A stretch of 11,177 bases of DNA from Pseudomonadota bacterium (GTDB lineage: Bacteria; Pseudomonadota; Alphaproteobacteria; Kiloniellales; J153). Under the pieces are notes generated by a model that saw only the letters and a program-made list of their open reading frames with translations, was not told the origin of the DNA and searched no databases. Location of the stretch: positions 1 to 11,177 of the forward strand of contig JACZWN010000110.1 of the NCBI GenBank assembly GCA_022572105.1, read 5' to 3'. Below are positions 5,461-11,177 of the stretch, in pieces. Made by a program: the position numbers and the translations under genes. How positions within the stretch are numbered: position 1 is the first letter of the stretch; the number at the start of each line of letters is the position of its first letter.

Positions 5461-5521
5461 GCGCAGGTTATGTGGTCGGGGCGCAGGTTATGTGGTCGTG
5501 GGCGCACGTTATGTGGTCGGG
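5461..5521. repeat. Three tandem 20-21 bp repeats abutting the yhhQ start
   Basis: GCGCAGGTTATGTGGTCGGG (5461-5480), GCGCAGGTTATGTGGTCGTG (5481-5500) and, after one extra G, GCGCACGTTATGTGGTCGGG (5502-5521) lie directly upstream of the minus-strand ATG at 5458. They occupy the whole leader where a ribosome binding site is expected. Confidence 0.9.
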
Positions 5522-5576
5522 GGCCGTGGCTCAACCTCGTTTTGCCGGGCACGCTCTCGCGGTCACCGCGCCGGGG

Positions 5577-6332
5577 TTACTGGTTCACAACCTCCACCTC
5601 GGCGCCGAGTGCGAGCCCCAGGTCTTGGGCCGCGCGGCCGTGATTGACCGCGATCTCGGCCAGGCCGTTGGCGTTTTCGTACCAGAACGGCGCGCCGCGG
5701 GGCAGGTCGGAAAAGCCGGCGGCCCGGCGCAAATCGTGGCCGGCGGCCCGGAGCACCGCCTCGGCATCGAGGGTCTCGGCGCGCAGGCCGGTCACGGCGT
5801 TTCCGTAGTGGTCGATGTAGACGATCCGCGCCAGGTCGTCGGGCCAGTCGGCCCCCGCCATGGTCCGGACCCGCTCCGCCGGCCGTTGGTCCCCGGGCGG
5901 TGACTCGCCGCGGGCCAGGCGCGCGGCCACCGGCGCGAAGAGGTCCCGGCCGTGGAACGTGGCGGACAGCCGCTCGGGTCGCCAGGCGATTTCCCAGACT
6001 TTCGGCGCTCCGGCCCGCGCGGCCCCGGCGCGGCGCATGACGATCGCGAACAGGCCATTGTCGGGGCCGACGTACCAGCGCCCTCCGGCCGAGACCGCGA
6101 GTGGCGCGCGCGCCCCGCCGACGCCGGGGTCGACCACGCAAAGGAACACCGTGCTTGCGGGGAACTCCGGGGCATAGGCGGCCAGCAGGTAGGCGCTCGA
6201 TCGCGCGTCGAAGGCCGGCGCGTCGGACAGGAGGTCGATGACCGCAACCCCGGGCGCGTCGCGCGCGAGCACGGCCTTCATCTGGCCCAGGTAGGGCCCG
6301 GCCGGCCCGAAGTCGGTGAACAGGACGATCAT
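5577..6332 (-). CDS. S-adenosylmethionine hydrolase (SAM hydroxide adenosyltransferase, DUF62)
   Basis: I start at ATG 6332, so the product begins MIVLFTDFG as is normal for the family; it has 251 residues. The open frame extends upstream to 6446, but that part is low-complexity and not family-like. The family cleaves SAM to adenosine and L-methionine, and includes the fluorinase/chlorinase enzymes. Visible motifs are TDFG at 6-9, VVDPGVGGAR at 66-75, PDNGLF at 90-95, FHGRD at 126-130 and IDHYGNAVTG at 173-182. D68, R75 and H127 match the Asp-Arg-His triad reported for the archaeal SAM-hydrolysing enzyme, so water rather than halide is the expected nucleophile. It is cytosolic. It diverges from gcrA and precedes yhhQ. 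No Shine-Dalgarno is evident. Confidence 0.9.
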   Translation of the reverse strand: MIVLFTDFGPAGPYLGQMKAVLARDAPGVAVIDLLSDAPAFDARSSAYLLAAYAPEFPASTVFLCVVDPGVGGARAPLAVSAGGRWYVGPDNGLFAIVMRRAGAARAGAPKVWEIAWRPERLSATFHGRDLFAPVAARLARGESPPGDQRPAERVRTMAGADWPDDLARIVYIDHYGNAVTGLRAETLDAEAVLRAAGHDLRRAAGFSDLPRGAPFWYENANGLAEIAVNHGRAAQDLGLALGAEVEVVNQ

Positions 6333-6384
6333 GCCGGCACTATGGCGCCGCATCGATCCGGCCGACAAGCCACCCGGGAGCGAA

Positions 6385-6406
6385 CCGGCCGCGGGCCGGC
6401 CGCGGA
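6385..6406. repeat. 11-bp tandem duplication (2 copies)
   Basis: CCGGCCGCGGG (6385-6395) and CCGGCCGCGGA (6396-6406), followed by a partial CCGG, lie in the intergenic region between the SAM hydrolase gene and gcrA. Confidence 0.7.
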
Positions 6407-6539
6407 CCGGGAAGGCCCCCCAAGCCCGGTAGGAAAGCCTCGACATCCGTGAGCATACTGTATATCGTGCCTGATACGCGTAGGAGCACCAGATCTAGGA
6501 AAGAGCGCAATATATAGCAATCCATAAGGGGGCTGATAC

Positions 6540-6971
6540 ATGACCTGGACTGACGAACGCGTCTCGGAACTGTCCCGCCTTTGGGCGGCAGGATACAGCG
6601 CATCGGCCATCGGCAGGATGCTGGGGGTCTCCAAGAACGCCGTGGTCGGCAAGGCGCACCGTATGCGGCTGGAGGCTCGACCCTCGCCGATCCGGCGCGA
6701 TCAGCGGGCGCCGATGCACCGCCGGGTCCCGATGCCGACCCGGCCCTCCATGGAAGAGCGGCCGGTGGTGGCGGCTCCGCCGCCTCCGCCTCCGCGTTGG
6801 ACGGTCAGGCGCAACGCCGACGGGCCGAGCTGCCTGTGGCCGATCGGCGATCCCGGCGAGGCGGACTTCCACTTCTGTGGCGCGCAGTCGGTCGAGGGCA
6901 AGCCGTATTGCCCGGAGCACTGCGCGCGCGCTTACATCAGCCGGATCCGCGCGGAGGACCGGGCCGCCTGA
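6540..6971 (+). CDS. gcrA: GcrA cell-cycle regulator
   Basis: The protein has 143 residues. ATG 6540 is preceded by AAGGGGG (6526-6532) with 7-nt spacing. The N-terminal helix-turn-helix typical of GcrA spans about 1-45 (MTWTDERVSELSRLWAAGYS, then IGRMLGVSKNAVVGKAHR). A Pro-rich linker follows, with six consecutive Pro at 80-85. The conserved C-terminal sigma-interacting region is SCLWPIGDPGEADFHFCG, then GKPYCPEHCARAY. C98, C113, C124 and C128 could form a metal site, though this is not shown. In Caulobacter, GcrA works with sigma-70 RNA polymerase at promoters carrying CcrM-methylated GANTC and helps drive ctrA expression. The linker looks short compared with the Caulobacter protein. A possible -10, TATATA at 6511-6516, lacks a clear -35; I see no GANTC in this promoter region. 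Confidence 0.93.
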   Translation: MTWTDERVSELSRLWAAGYSASAIGRMLGVSKNAVVGKAHRMRLEARPSPIRRDQRAPMHRRVPMPTRPSMEERPVVAAPPPPPPRWTVRRNADGPSCLWPIGDPGEADFHFCGAQSVEGKPYCPEHCARAYISRIRAEDRAA

Positions 6972-7082
6972 TTCCGGCTCGGTTCCTTGTGGCGGGACCG
7001 CGCGTTCGGGCGTAAGGCTGCGTCGGGTGCCCGGGACGTTGCGGGTATGGGGCGGGCAGCTCTGGCCCGGGATGGGGTTGCC

Positions 7083-7100
7083 AACCGCCGCCGGGCGGTT
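7083..7100. terminator. Short hairpin between gcrA and the GGT-like gene
   Basis: AACCGCC (7083-7089) and GGCGGTT (7094-7100) form a 7-bp stem with a 4-nt loop, between two convergent gene ends. Only two or three T follow, so intrinsic termination would be weak; it could serve both genes. Confidence 0.35.
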
Positions 7101-8663
7101 TCAGACGATTACGGCGGTGCCGCCGCGCCGGGGATCGCCGGCCGCCTCGAGGCGGCCCTCGGCGTCGCGCAGGACCGCGTGGACGCCGCCGAAGAACAGA
7201 TTGCGGGGTGGCCAGGGAACCACCTCCCGGGCCCGGTCCCGGAGCGCTGCGCCGGCGCGCGCGTCGAACCCCTCCTCCAGATTGGCGATGCCGTTCTCGA
7301 AGTGCAGACGCGGCGCCGCGACCGCCTCGGCGATCGGCAGGTCGAAGTCGATCAGGTTGAGCAACACCTGGAGGATTGCGGTGCGGATGCGGTTCGATCC
7401 GCCGGAGCCGAGCGCCGTGATCGAGCCGTCGGAGCGATAGGCCACGGTCGGTGACATCATGGACGACATGCGGCAGCCTTCCGGCCAGGCCTGGAACCCG
7501 TGCGGGTTCAGGTCCTCCTCGCCGAGCATGTTGTTCATCATGATGCCGGTGCCGGGCAGGATGTAGCCGCAGCCTTCGCCGTTGGAGATGCTGAGCGCGG
7601 CGATGTTGCCGTCCGCGTCGACCACGCTGATATGGGTCGTGCCGCGGGTGCTCGCCGGCTGGCCCTCGACCTCGGCGGCGTAGCGCGCGAGCAGCGCCGG
7701 GTCGAACAAGCGCTCCGCGGCGGCGCGTTCCCGGTCCTCGACAAAGGCTTCGTGCAGGCGCGATTCGACGCGCGCCTTGTTGGTCAATTCCATGACCCGG
7801 GCGAGCAGGGTCAGGTGCTCTGCGGTGCCGAAGCCGAGCGTGGTCAAGTCCGTCTGGGCCAGCAGCTCGAGCGCGAAGGCGATCAGGATACCGCCCGAGG
7901 ACGGCGGCGGATTGGTCAGGATGCGCGTGTCCCGGTGGCGTCGTTCGAGCGGCCGGCGTTTGACGACCCGGTAGGCGGCGAGGTCGGCCATGGTGATCTG
8001 ACCGCCTTGGCCGCGGCAGTCGGCGACCAGCTGCCGGCCGAACTCGCCCTCGTGGAACAGGGCCTCGCCCTCGCGGGCGAGCGCCTCGAGCGCCTCGGCG
8101 AGCTCGGGCTGGCGGAAGGCGTCGGGGGCGGCGAGCAGGCTCCCGTCGGGCCGGGTGTAGACCGCGCGGCCCTCGGGGCGCGCGGTCAGGATCGGTCCGA
8201 CCACCTGGAACAGATAGGAGTCGACGGGGCGCAGCGGCACGCCCTCGCGCGCCATGCGGGCGGCGGGCTCGACCAGGCGCGCCATCGGCAGGCTGGCGAG
8301 ATCCGCGTGCGCGGCGAACAGCCCCTTGACCGCGCCCGGCGTGGCGATCGCGCCGAGCCCGATATGGAATTCCTGGGTCGCCGTGCCGAAGTCGGCGAGG
8401 ATCGGATAGAAATCGATCTCGGTCGCGTCCCGGCGCTGGAGCGGCGTCTCGACGAAGAAGTCGTAGAGCACGGCCTCGCCGTCGGCCCGCCGGGCGAGCA
8501 GATAGCCGCCGCCGCCGAGCGAGCAGAGCACCGGCTCGGCGACGCACGCCGCGCAGAGCGCGGCCAGCGCGGCGTCGAAGGCGTTGCCGCCGTCCTCCAG
8601 AATCTCCCGAGCGGCCGCGGCGGTCGCCGGATGGCCGCACGCGATCGCGCCCTTGGCGCTCAT
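7101..8663 (-). CDS. Gamma-glutamyltransferase-family Ntn hydrolase
   Basis: The protein has 520 residues. The ATG at 8663 has CCGGAGG five bases upstream. GGT-family proproteins cleave themselves before a Thr that becomes the N-terminal nucleophile. Here this is T342 in GTTHISVVDADGN, giving a large subunit of about 341 and a small one of about 179 residues. Other hallmarks are SLGGGGYLL (48-56), NPPPSSGG (251-258), PGTGIMMNNMLGEED (370-384) and GSGGSNRIR (419-427). No signal peptide is seen, unlike periplasmic E. coli Ggt, so it is probably cytoplasmic. The region matching the DFREMAP segment of E. coli Ggt, with its carboxylate-binding Arg, reads DFFVETP (68-74). The substrate may therefore not be glutathione. 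It follows the 176-aa gene by 137 bp on the same strand. Confidence 0.9.
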   Translation of the reverse strand: MSAKGAIACGHPATAAAAREILEDGGNAFDAALAALCAACVAEPVLCSLGGGGYLLARRADGEAVLYDFFVETPLQRRDATEIDFYPILADFGTATQEFHIGLGAIATPGAVKGLFAAHADLASLPMARLVEPAARMAREGVPLRPVDSYLFQVVGPILTARPEGRAVYTRPDGSLLAAPDAFRQPELAEALEALAREGEALFHEGEFGRQLVADCRGQGGQITMADLAAYRVVKRRPLERRHRDTRILTNPPPSSGGILIAFALELLAQTDLTTLGFGTAEHLTLLARVMELTNKARVESRLHEAFVEDRERAAAERLFDPALLARYAAEVEGQPASTRGTTHISVVDADGNIAALSISNGEGCGYILPGTGIMMNNMLGEEDLNPHGFQAWPEGCRMSSMMSPTVAYRSDGSITALGSGGSNRIRTAILQVLLNLIDFDLPIAEAVAAPRLHFENGIANLEEGFDARAGAALRDRAREVVPWPPRNLFFGGVHAVLRDAEGRLEAAGDPRRGGTAVIV

Positions 8664-8799
8664 CGCGGCCTCCGGAGTCGGCCGAATTGGGCTGTGGACC
8701 TCATGGGGGTGGTTCTTGCCATGCCGGGCTGGACGGGTAAAGCCTGTGGGTCCGGCCCGCTGTGCCGTGGCGCCGCGGCCCAGGCGACCCCTTCATGGT

Positions 8800-9330
8800 T
8801 TAGTTATTTGTGGCCACGGGGTCCGATTGCGAGTGCTGGAAGTTGAGCGGGTTCTCGACCGGCGTCTGCTTTTCCGGGGGCGGGGACTGGGGGGCGGCGT
8901 AGAACACCTGGTCGCGCCGGTCGAGCGAATTTTCGAAGGGCAGGCGCATCTTGACGCGCGTGCCGCTCGCCTCGGCGGAGCGCCGGGCGCCGTGTAGCTG
9001 GCGCGCGAGCTTCTCGCTCCAGGGTAGCGCATAGGCGCGCGGCTCGTCGATTCCCTCGAGGGCGAGCCAGAGGTAGATCGCCTTGTCCTCCTGCATCTGG
9101 GAGCCCAGGACCGTGGCCTCGGCGAGCGCGCCGCGCAACCACTCGGTCGCGACCGGCTTGGGCCGGCCGAGCATCTCGGACAGGCTGAAGTAGGTCATGG
9201 GCAGGAAGACCGCCGCGGTGATCAGCGCGCCCAGCTTGACGCGCAGCCTGCGCGGCGCCCAGACAGCGACGTTGGCCAGAATGAACGCCAGGCCGCCGAG
9301 GACGGCGAAAAGTGCGCTCAGCTCGCTCAT
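8800..9330 (-). CDS. Two-TM accessory protein of the MotA/ExbD-like cassette
   Basis: The protein has 176 residues. Its ATG (9330-9328) overlaps the TGA of the preceding gene as ATGA, so translation is probably coupled. Hydrophobic segments are near 4-25 and 31-50, joined by the basic turn APRRLRVK. The rest is soluble: a helical part (EWLRGALAEATVLGSQMQED), then AIYLWLALEGIDEPRAYALP, then LARQLHGARRSAE and a Pro-rich low-complexity tail from about residue 147. I do not recognise a named family. Position and coupling make it a third component of the upstream channel cassette; the role is unknown. An upstream extension of the frame to 9759 is only a shadow of the neighbouring gene. Confidence 0.8.
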   Translation of the reverse strand: MSELSALFAVLGGLAFILANVAVWAPRRLRVKLGALITAAVFLPMTYFSLSEMLGRPKPVATEWLRGALAEATVLGSQMQEDKAIYLWLALEGIDEPRAYALPWSEKLARQLHGARRSAEASGTRVKMRLPFENSLDRRDQVFYAAPQSPPPEKQTPVENPLNFQHSQSDPVATNN

Positions 9331-9938
9331 CCGGACGTCTTGGCCGCGCGCAGGGGCTTGGGCAGGTCGTGCACGCTGCCCGCCACCAGACGGCCGTCCC
9401 CGTCGAGCGCAAAGCGGAACGCGGTGACCTCCTGGCCCTGGTGATCGAGCTTCAGCTTGGTGGTGAGGATGCGCTTGGCGGCCAGGTTGGGCGCGGCCTT
9501 GACGCTGACCGAGACCGTCACCGGCAAGGGCAGCTGTCCGGACATGTCGCGGTACAGGTGAACGTTGACCGTGTACTCGCCCTCGGGCACGCCGCGGCTG
9601 TAGGAGACCTCGTAATTGATCTCGGTCACGTCGGCCTGACCGCCCAGGTCGTCGCGCAGCAGATTGAAGATCAGGCCGCCCTTGTTCGAGTAGCCGACCG
9701 CGACGTCGCCCGGCGCCTGGACCCAGAGGTCGACGTCGGCGTCGATCTTCTCGGGCCAAGAGATCTCGACGATGACGTTGCCCGGCGCCGGCGTACCCTC
9801 CTCCGCGGTCGCCGGCGGGTTGAGGTGCGGCAACAAGAGCAGGACCATGGTCACGAAGCCGGCCAGCGCCAGGAAGATGACGTCGCGGAACACCGTGTTG
9901 CCGCCGTCGTCGCTGTCGAGGTGATCAAGCCCGTGCAT
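9327..9938 (-). CDS. ExbD/TolR-like one-TM protein with C2/DUF2135-like periplasmic domain
   Basis: From ATG 9938 (preceded by GGTGA, spacing 5) the protein has 203 residues; an in-frame GTG at 9947 would add three and is nearly as likely. After a short acidic N-terminus comes TVFRDVIFLALAGFVTMVLL, one TM helix with Asp (D19) at its start. This layout matches ExbD/TolR, where that Asp carries protons. The usual ExbD/TolR periplasmic domain is missing. Instead, residues about 53-145 look like a beta-sandwich: VDLWVQAPGDVAVGYSNKGG and EYTVNVHLYRD recall DUF2135/YfaP-type domains (VDL-V--P-G----YS). The 5' end overlaps the upstream channel gene by 14 nt (23 from the GTG). The family resemblance comes from motif recognition only. 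Confidence 0.8.
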   Translation of the reverse strand: MHGLDHLDSDDGGNTVFRDVIFLALAGFVTMVLLLLPHLNPPATAEEGTPAPGNVIVEISWPEKIDADVDLWVQAPGDVAVGYSNKGGLIFNLLRDDLGGQADVTEINYEVSYSRGVPEGEYTVNVHLYRDMSGQLPLPVTVSVSVKAAPNLAAKRILTTKLKLDHQGQEVTAFRFALDGDGRLVAGSVHDLPKPLRAAKTSG

Positions 9939-10683
9939 GCTCTTCACCGAACTCGAGCAGCGCCGTGATCAGCTTCACCGTGCCGCCGGCCAGCACGTGG
10001 TAGTTGATCATCAGCCAGACATTGAGCACCGAGCCGACGAGCGTCGTATAGAGCGCCGTCGACATGCCCGCGACCAGGGTCGAGATCATCGGCGTGATCG
10101 CCGTCACGTCGGAGGCGCGCTCCGGGTCGATCCCGGAAAGGGCGATGATGAAGCCGACCACCGTGCCGATCAGGCCGAGCAGCACCAGGCTGCCCGCGAC
10201 GTGGCGCACGACGGTGACACGCTGGCTCAGCTTGAGGCGCAGCGACGAGGCCAGGATGGCGCGGCTGTCGCCGCCGCGCCCGCGCAGTCGCGCCATGTAC
10301 TCGGCCGCGCGCGAGGTGTCGAGCGGGTCGAAGGCGCGCACCTGGTTAAGGTCCTGGCTGGTCTGCCAGACCTTGAGCGCGCAGATGCCCAAGCCGCCCA
10401 GGAACACGAAAAAAATCAGCGCCGAGAGATAGGTCCGATCGGCGGCCAGCACCATCTCGAGCAGGCCCTGGATTTGGGCCGCGGCCAGAAGCGCGAAGCC
10501 GAGCATGTTGATGAGCACGAAGCGAAGCATAAGCAGGAAGTGATACGGCGTCTCGCCGGCTTGGCCCGACTTCGCGGTCAGCCAGGCGAGCTGCTCCTCG
10601 GCCCCCTGATCGCCCGGCGGCGCGGCGCCGTCCGGTTCGCCGGGCGCGCGGCTTGGCTGTGCGGTCGTCTCGGTCAGCGCCAT
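9925..10683 (-). CDS. MotA/TolQ/ExbB-family ion-channel protein
   Basis: From ATG 10683, with AGAGGGGA eight bases upstream, the protein has 252 residues; the frame extends to 10779, but that part is Arg-rich and non-native. TM segments are near 49-72, 86-106, 162-184 and 198-230. Residues 166-184 (LVLLGLIGTVVGFIIALSG) match the TolQ/ExbB/MotA TM3 signature, with T174 at the position of ExbB Thr148. TM4 carries LVAGMSTALYTTLVGSVLN. The N-terminus before TM1 is Pro/Glu-rich. Such proteins form pentameric stators around a dimer of the one-TM partner, encoded next, and turn ion flow into mechanical work. The TM4 wording looks closer to MotA-like than to TolQ. It is first in the cassette, downstream of the CtrA-type box. 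Confidence 0.88.
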   Translation of the reverse strand: MALTETTAQPSRAPGEPDGAAPPGDQGAEEQLAWLTAKSGQAGETPYHFLLMLRFVLINMLGFALLAAAQIQGLLEMVLAADRTYLSALIFFVFLGGLGICALKVWQTSQDLNQVRAFDPLDTSRAAEYMARLRGRGGDSRAILASSLRLKLSQRVTVVRHVAGSLVLLGLIGTVVGFIIALSGIDPERASDVTAITPMISTLVAGMSTALYTTLVGSVLNVWLMINYHVLAGGTVKLITALLEFGEEHARA

Positions 10684-10833
10684 ATCCAATTCCCCTCTGG
10701 ATCGGAACCGAAAAACCCTGCGGTCGCGCCTTTCTGCGCGCCTGTTGCGGCTCCGGTCGCTCGCTCGTCGGCGCGTCATTTTCGTGCCGAGCGAACTTTT
10801 GCATACGAACGTTTGAATTCTGCCGAAACTTGG

Positions 10834-10849
10834 TTAACAGATCGCTTAA
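10834..10849. promoter_or_regulatory. Imperfectly spaced TTAA pair, possible weak CtrA site
   Basis: TTAA at 10834-10837 and 10846-10849 are separated by 8 bases rather than the 7 of a CtrA box. With the perfect box 6 bp to its right, this may be a cooperative second site or an AT-rich accident. Confidence 0.3.
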
Positions 10850-10854
10850 GGGAG

Positions 10855-10869
10855 TTAACGCATGGTTAA
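10855..10869. promoter_or_regulatory. CtrA-type binding site, TTAA-N7-TTAA
   Basis: TTAACGCATGGTTAA is an exact TTAA-N7-TTAA. On the minus strand it begins TTAACCATG, the preferred CtrA half-site form. It lies about 170 bp upstream of the channel gene start and about 140 bp upstream of the plus-strand gene. Relative to TATAGT (10898) it is roughly one helical turn too far upstream for classic -35 overlap. I saw no other correctly spaced pair in the window. Confidence 0.6.
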
Positions 10870-11006
10870 GCGCTCGCGCCGGTGGTGCGGACGGACCTAT
10901 AGTGCCCCGGGGGTCGTGGGCCGCGGCCGGACGGGAAACGAGAGCGGCCCCTGAGGCGCTCGACGGCGCCGGAACCGTCGCAATCGCGGCGTAAATGACA
11001 GGAACC

Positions 11007-11177
11007 ATGGAGGCTCTGGCGATCCTCGCCGTTCTCTACCTATTGATTGCCCCGGCCCTGGGGATCGCCGCCTTTGCGCGGCACGGGAAGCTGCGTGGCG
11101 AAATTCGCGAGCTGCGCAAGCGGCTGATCGCGGCCGCCGACCGGCTGGCGGAGTTGACCGAGGTGGTTGCGTCCCTG
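11007..11177 (+). CDS. N-terminal part of a membrane/coiled-coil protein, DUF2339-like
   Basis: The frame is open from ATG 11007 to the right edge, giving 57 residues; an in-frame ATG at 10995 would add four. AGGA (11000-11003) is only three bases before ATG 11007, so the start is uncertain. Residues 1-24 form a TM helix (ALAILAVLYLLIAPALGIAA). A charged helix follows (KLRGEIRELRKRLIAAADRL, then AELTEVVASL), likely coiled coil. A leading TM helix plus a coiled coil is how many DUF2339 membrane proteins begin, but too little is visible to be sure. Confidence 0.6.
   Translation, partial: MEALAILAVLYLLIAPALGIAAFARHGKLRGEIRELRKRLIAAADRLAELTEVVASL

Larger units (their letters stand above)
10684..11006. 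other. Divergent promoter region between channel cassette and DUF2339-like gene
   Basis: No gene is seen. The centre (about 10780-10870) is AT-rich with four TTAA motifs at 10834, 10846, 10855 and 10866. A -10-like TATAGT at 10898-10903 faces the plus-strand gene but lacks a -35. The rest is GC-rich. Confidence 0.55.

Noticed and set aside
5456..5521. preQ1 riboswitch upstream of yhhQ
   Set aside because: The leader is three plain tandem repeats and shows neither the C-rich loop nor the A-rich tail of the preQ1 classes I know.
5461..5521. CRISPR array
   Set aside because: The repeats are directly adjacent with no spacers, only three copies, and no cas genes are in the window.
6937..8846. 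Long open frames overlapping the GGT-like gene on both strands
   Set aside because: Their products are Arg/Ala/Gly-rich with no domain; the 7101-8663 frame has every GGT motif and a good ribosome site.
8800..10683. Zorya anti-phage system or Tol-Pal operon
   Set aside because: A MotA-like gene is present, but there is no ZorB with a peptidoglycan-binding domain, no ZorC/D-like genes, and no TolA, TolB or Pal. The one-TM partner has a different periplasmic domain.

Overview
The window looks like chromosomal DNA from a high-GC alphaproteobacterium, probably of the Rhodospirillales type. The evidence is a GcrA cell-cycle regulator gene, a perfect CtrA-type box (TTAA-N7-TTAA), a dense cluster of GANTC sites (the CcrM methylation motif), and GC-rich third codon positions in most genes. 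The genus cannot be named from this sequence.

Layout, left to right. Positions 3-197 are the 3' end of an unidentified gene. A 212-bp non-coding block follows (291-502), bounded by 25-bp imperfect inverted repeats; its right end supplies the stop codon of a HAD (haloacid-dehalogenase-like) gene on the minus strand. Positions 1430-2600 are visibly poorer in GC. This stretch holds an ArsR-type regulator with a C-terminal cysteine cluster and a palindromic operator abutting its start codon, then a small multi-pass membrane protein, then a 143-bp MITE-like element carrying four GANTC sites within 36 bp. An M20-family amidohydrolase (plus strand) converges on a small winged-helix-like protein (minus strand) across a perfect 39-bp palindrome. 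Further on, all on the minus strand, lie a YhhQ-type queuosine-precursor transporter and a SAM hydrolase. Divergent from the latter is gcrA (plus). Then come a gamma-glutamyltransferase-like Ntn hydrolase and a three-gene membrane cassette: a 2-TM protein, an ExbD-like one-TM protein with an unusual periplasmic domain, and a MotA/TolQ/ExbB-like channel, transcribed in the reverse of that order. The window ends in the first 57 codons of a plus-strand membrane/coiled-coil protein (DUF2339-like). It diverges from the cassette across an intergenic region with the CtrA-type box.

How the parts fit. The rightmost block looks like a proton- or ion-driven envelope machine: channel, plus a TM-Asp partner with a C2/DUF2135-like domain, plus an accessory protein. 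Its genes overlap for translational coupling, and the block may be under CtrA control. gcrA, the CtrA box and the GANTC cluster point to a CtrA-GcrA-CcrM cell-cycle circuit. The remaining enzymes are solitary housekeeping or salvage genes with no visible pathway partners. A recurrent oddity is short tandem duplication (11-21 bp units) in most intergenic gaps between 1.3 and 6.4 kb and once, in frame, inside the amidohydrolase gene.
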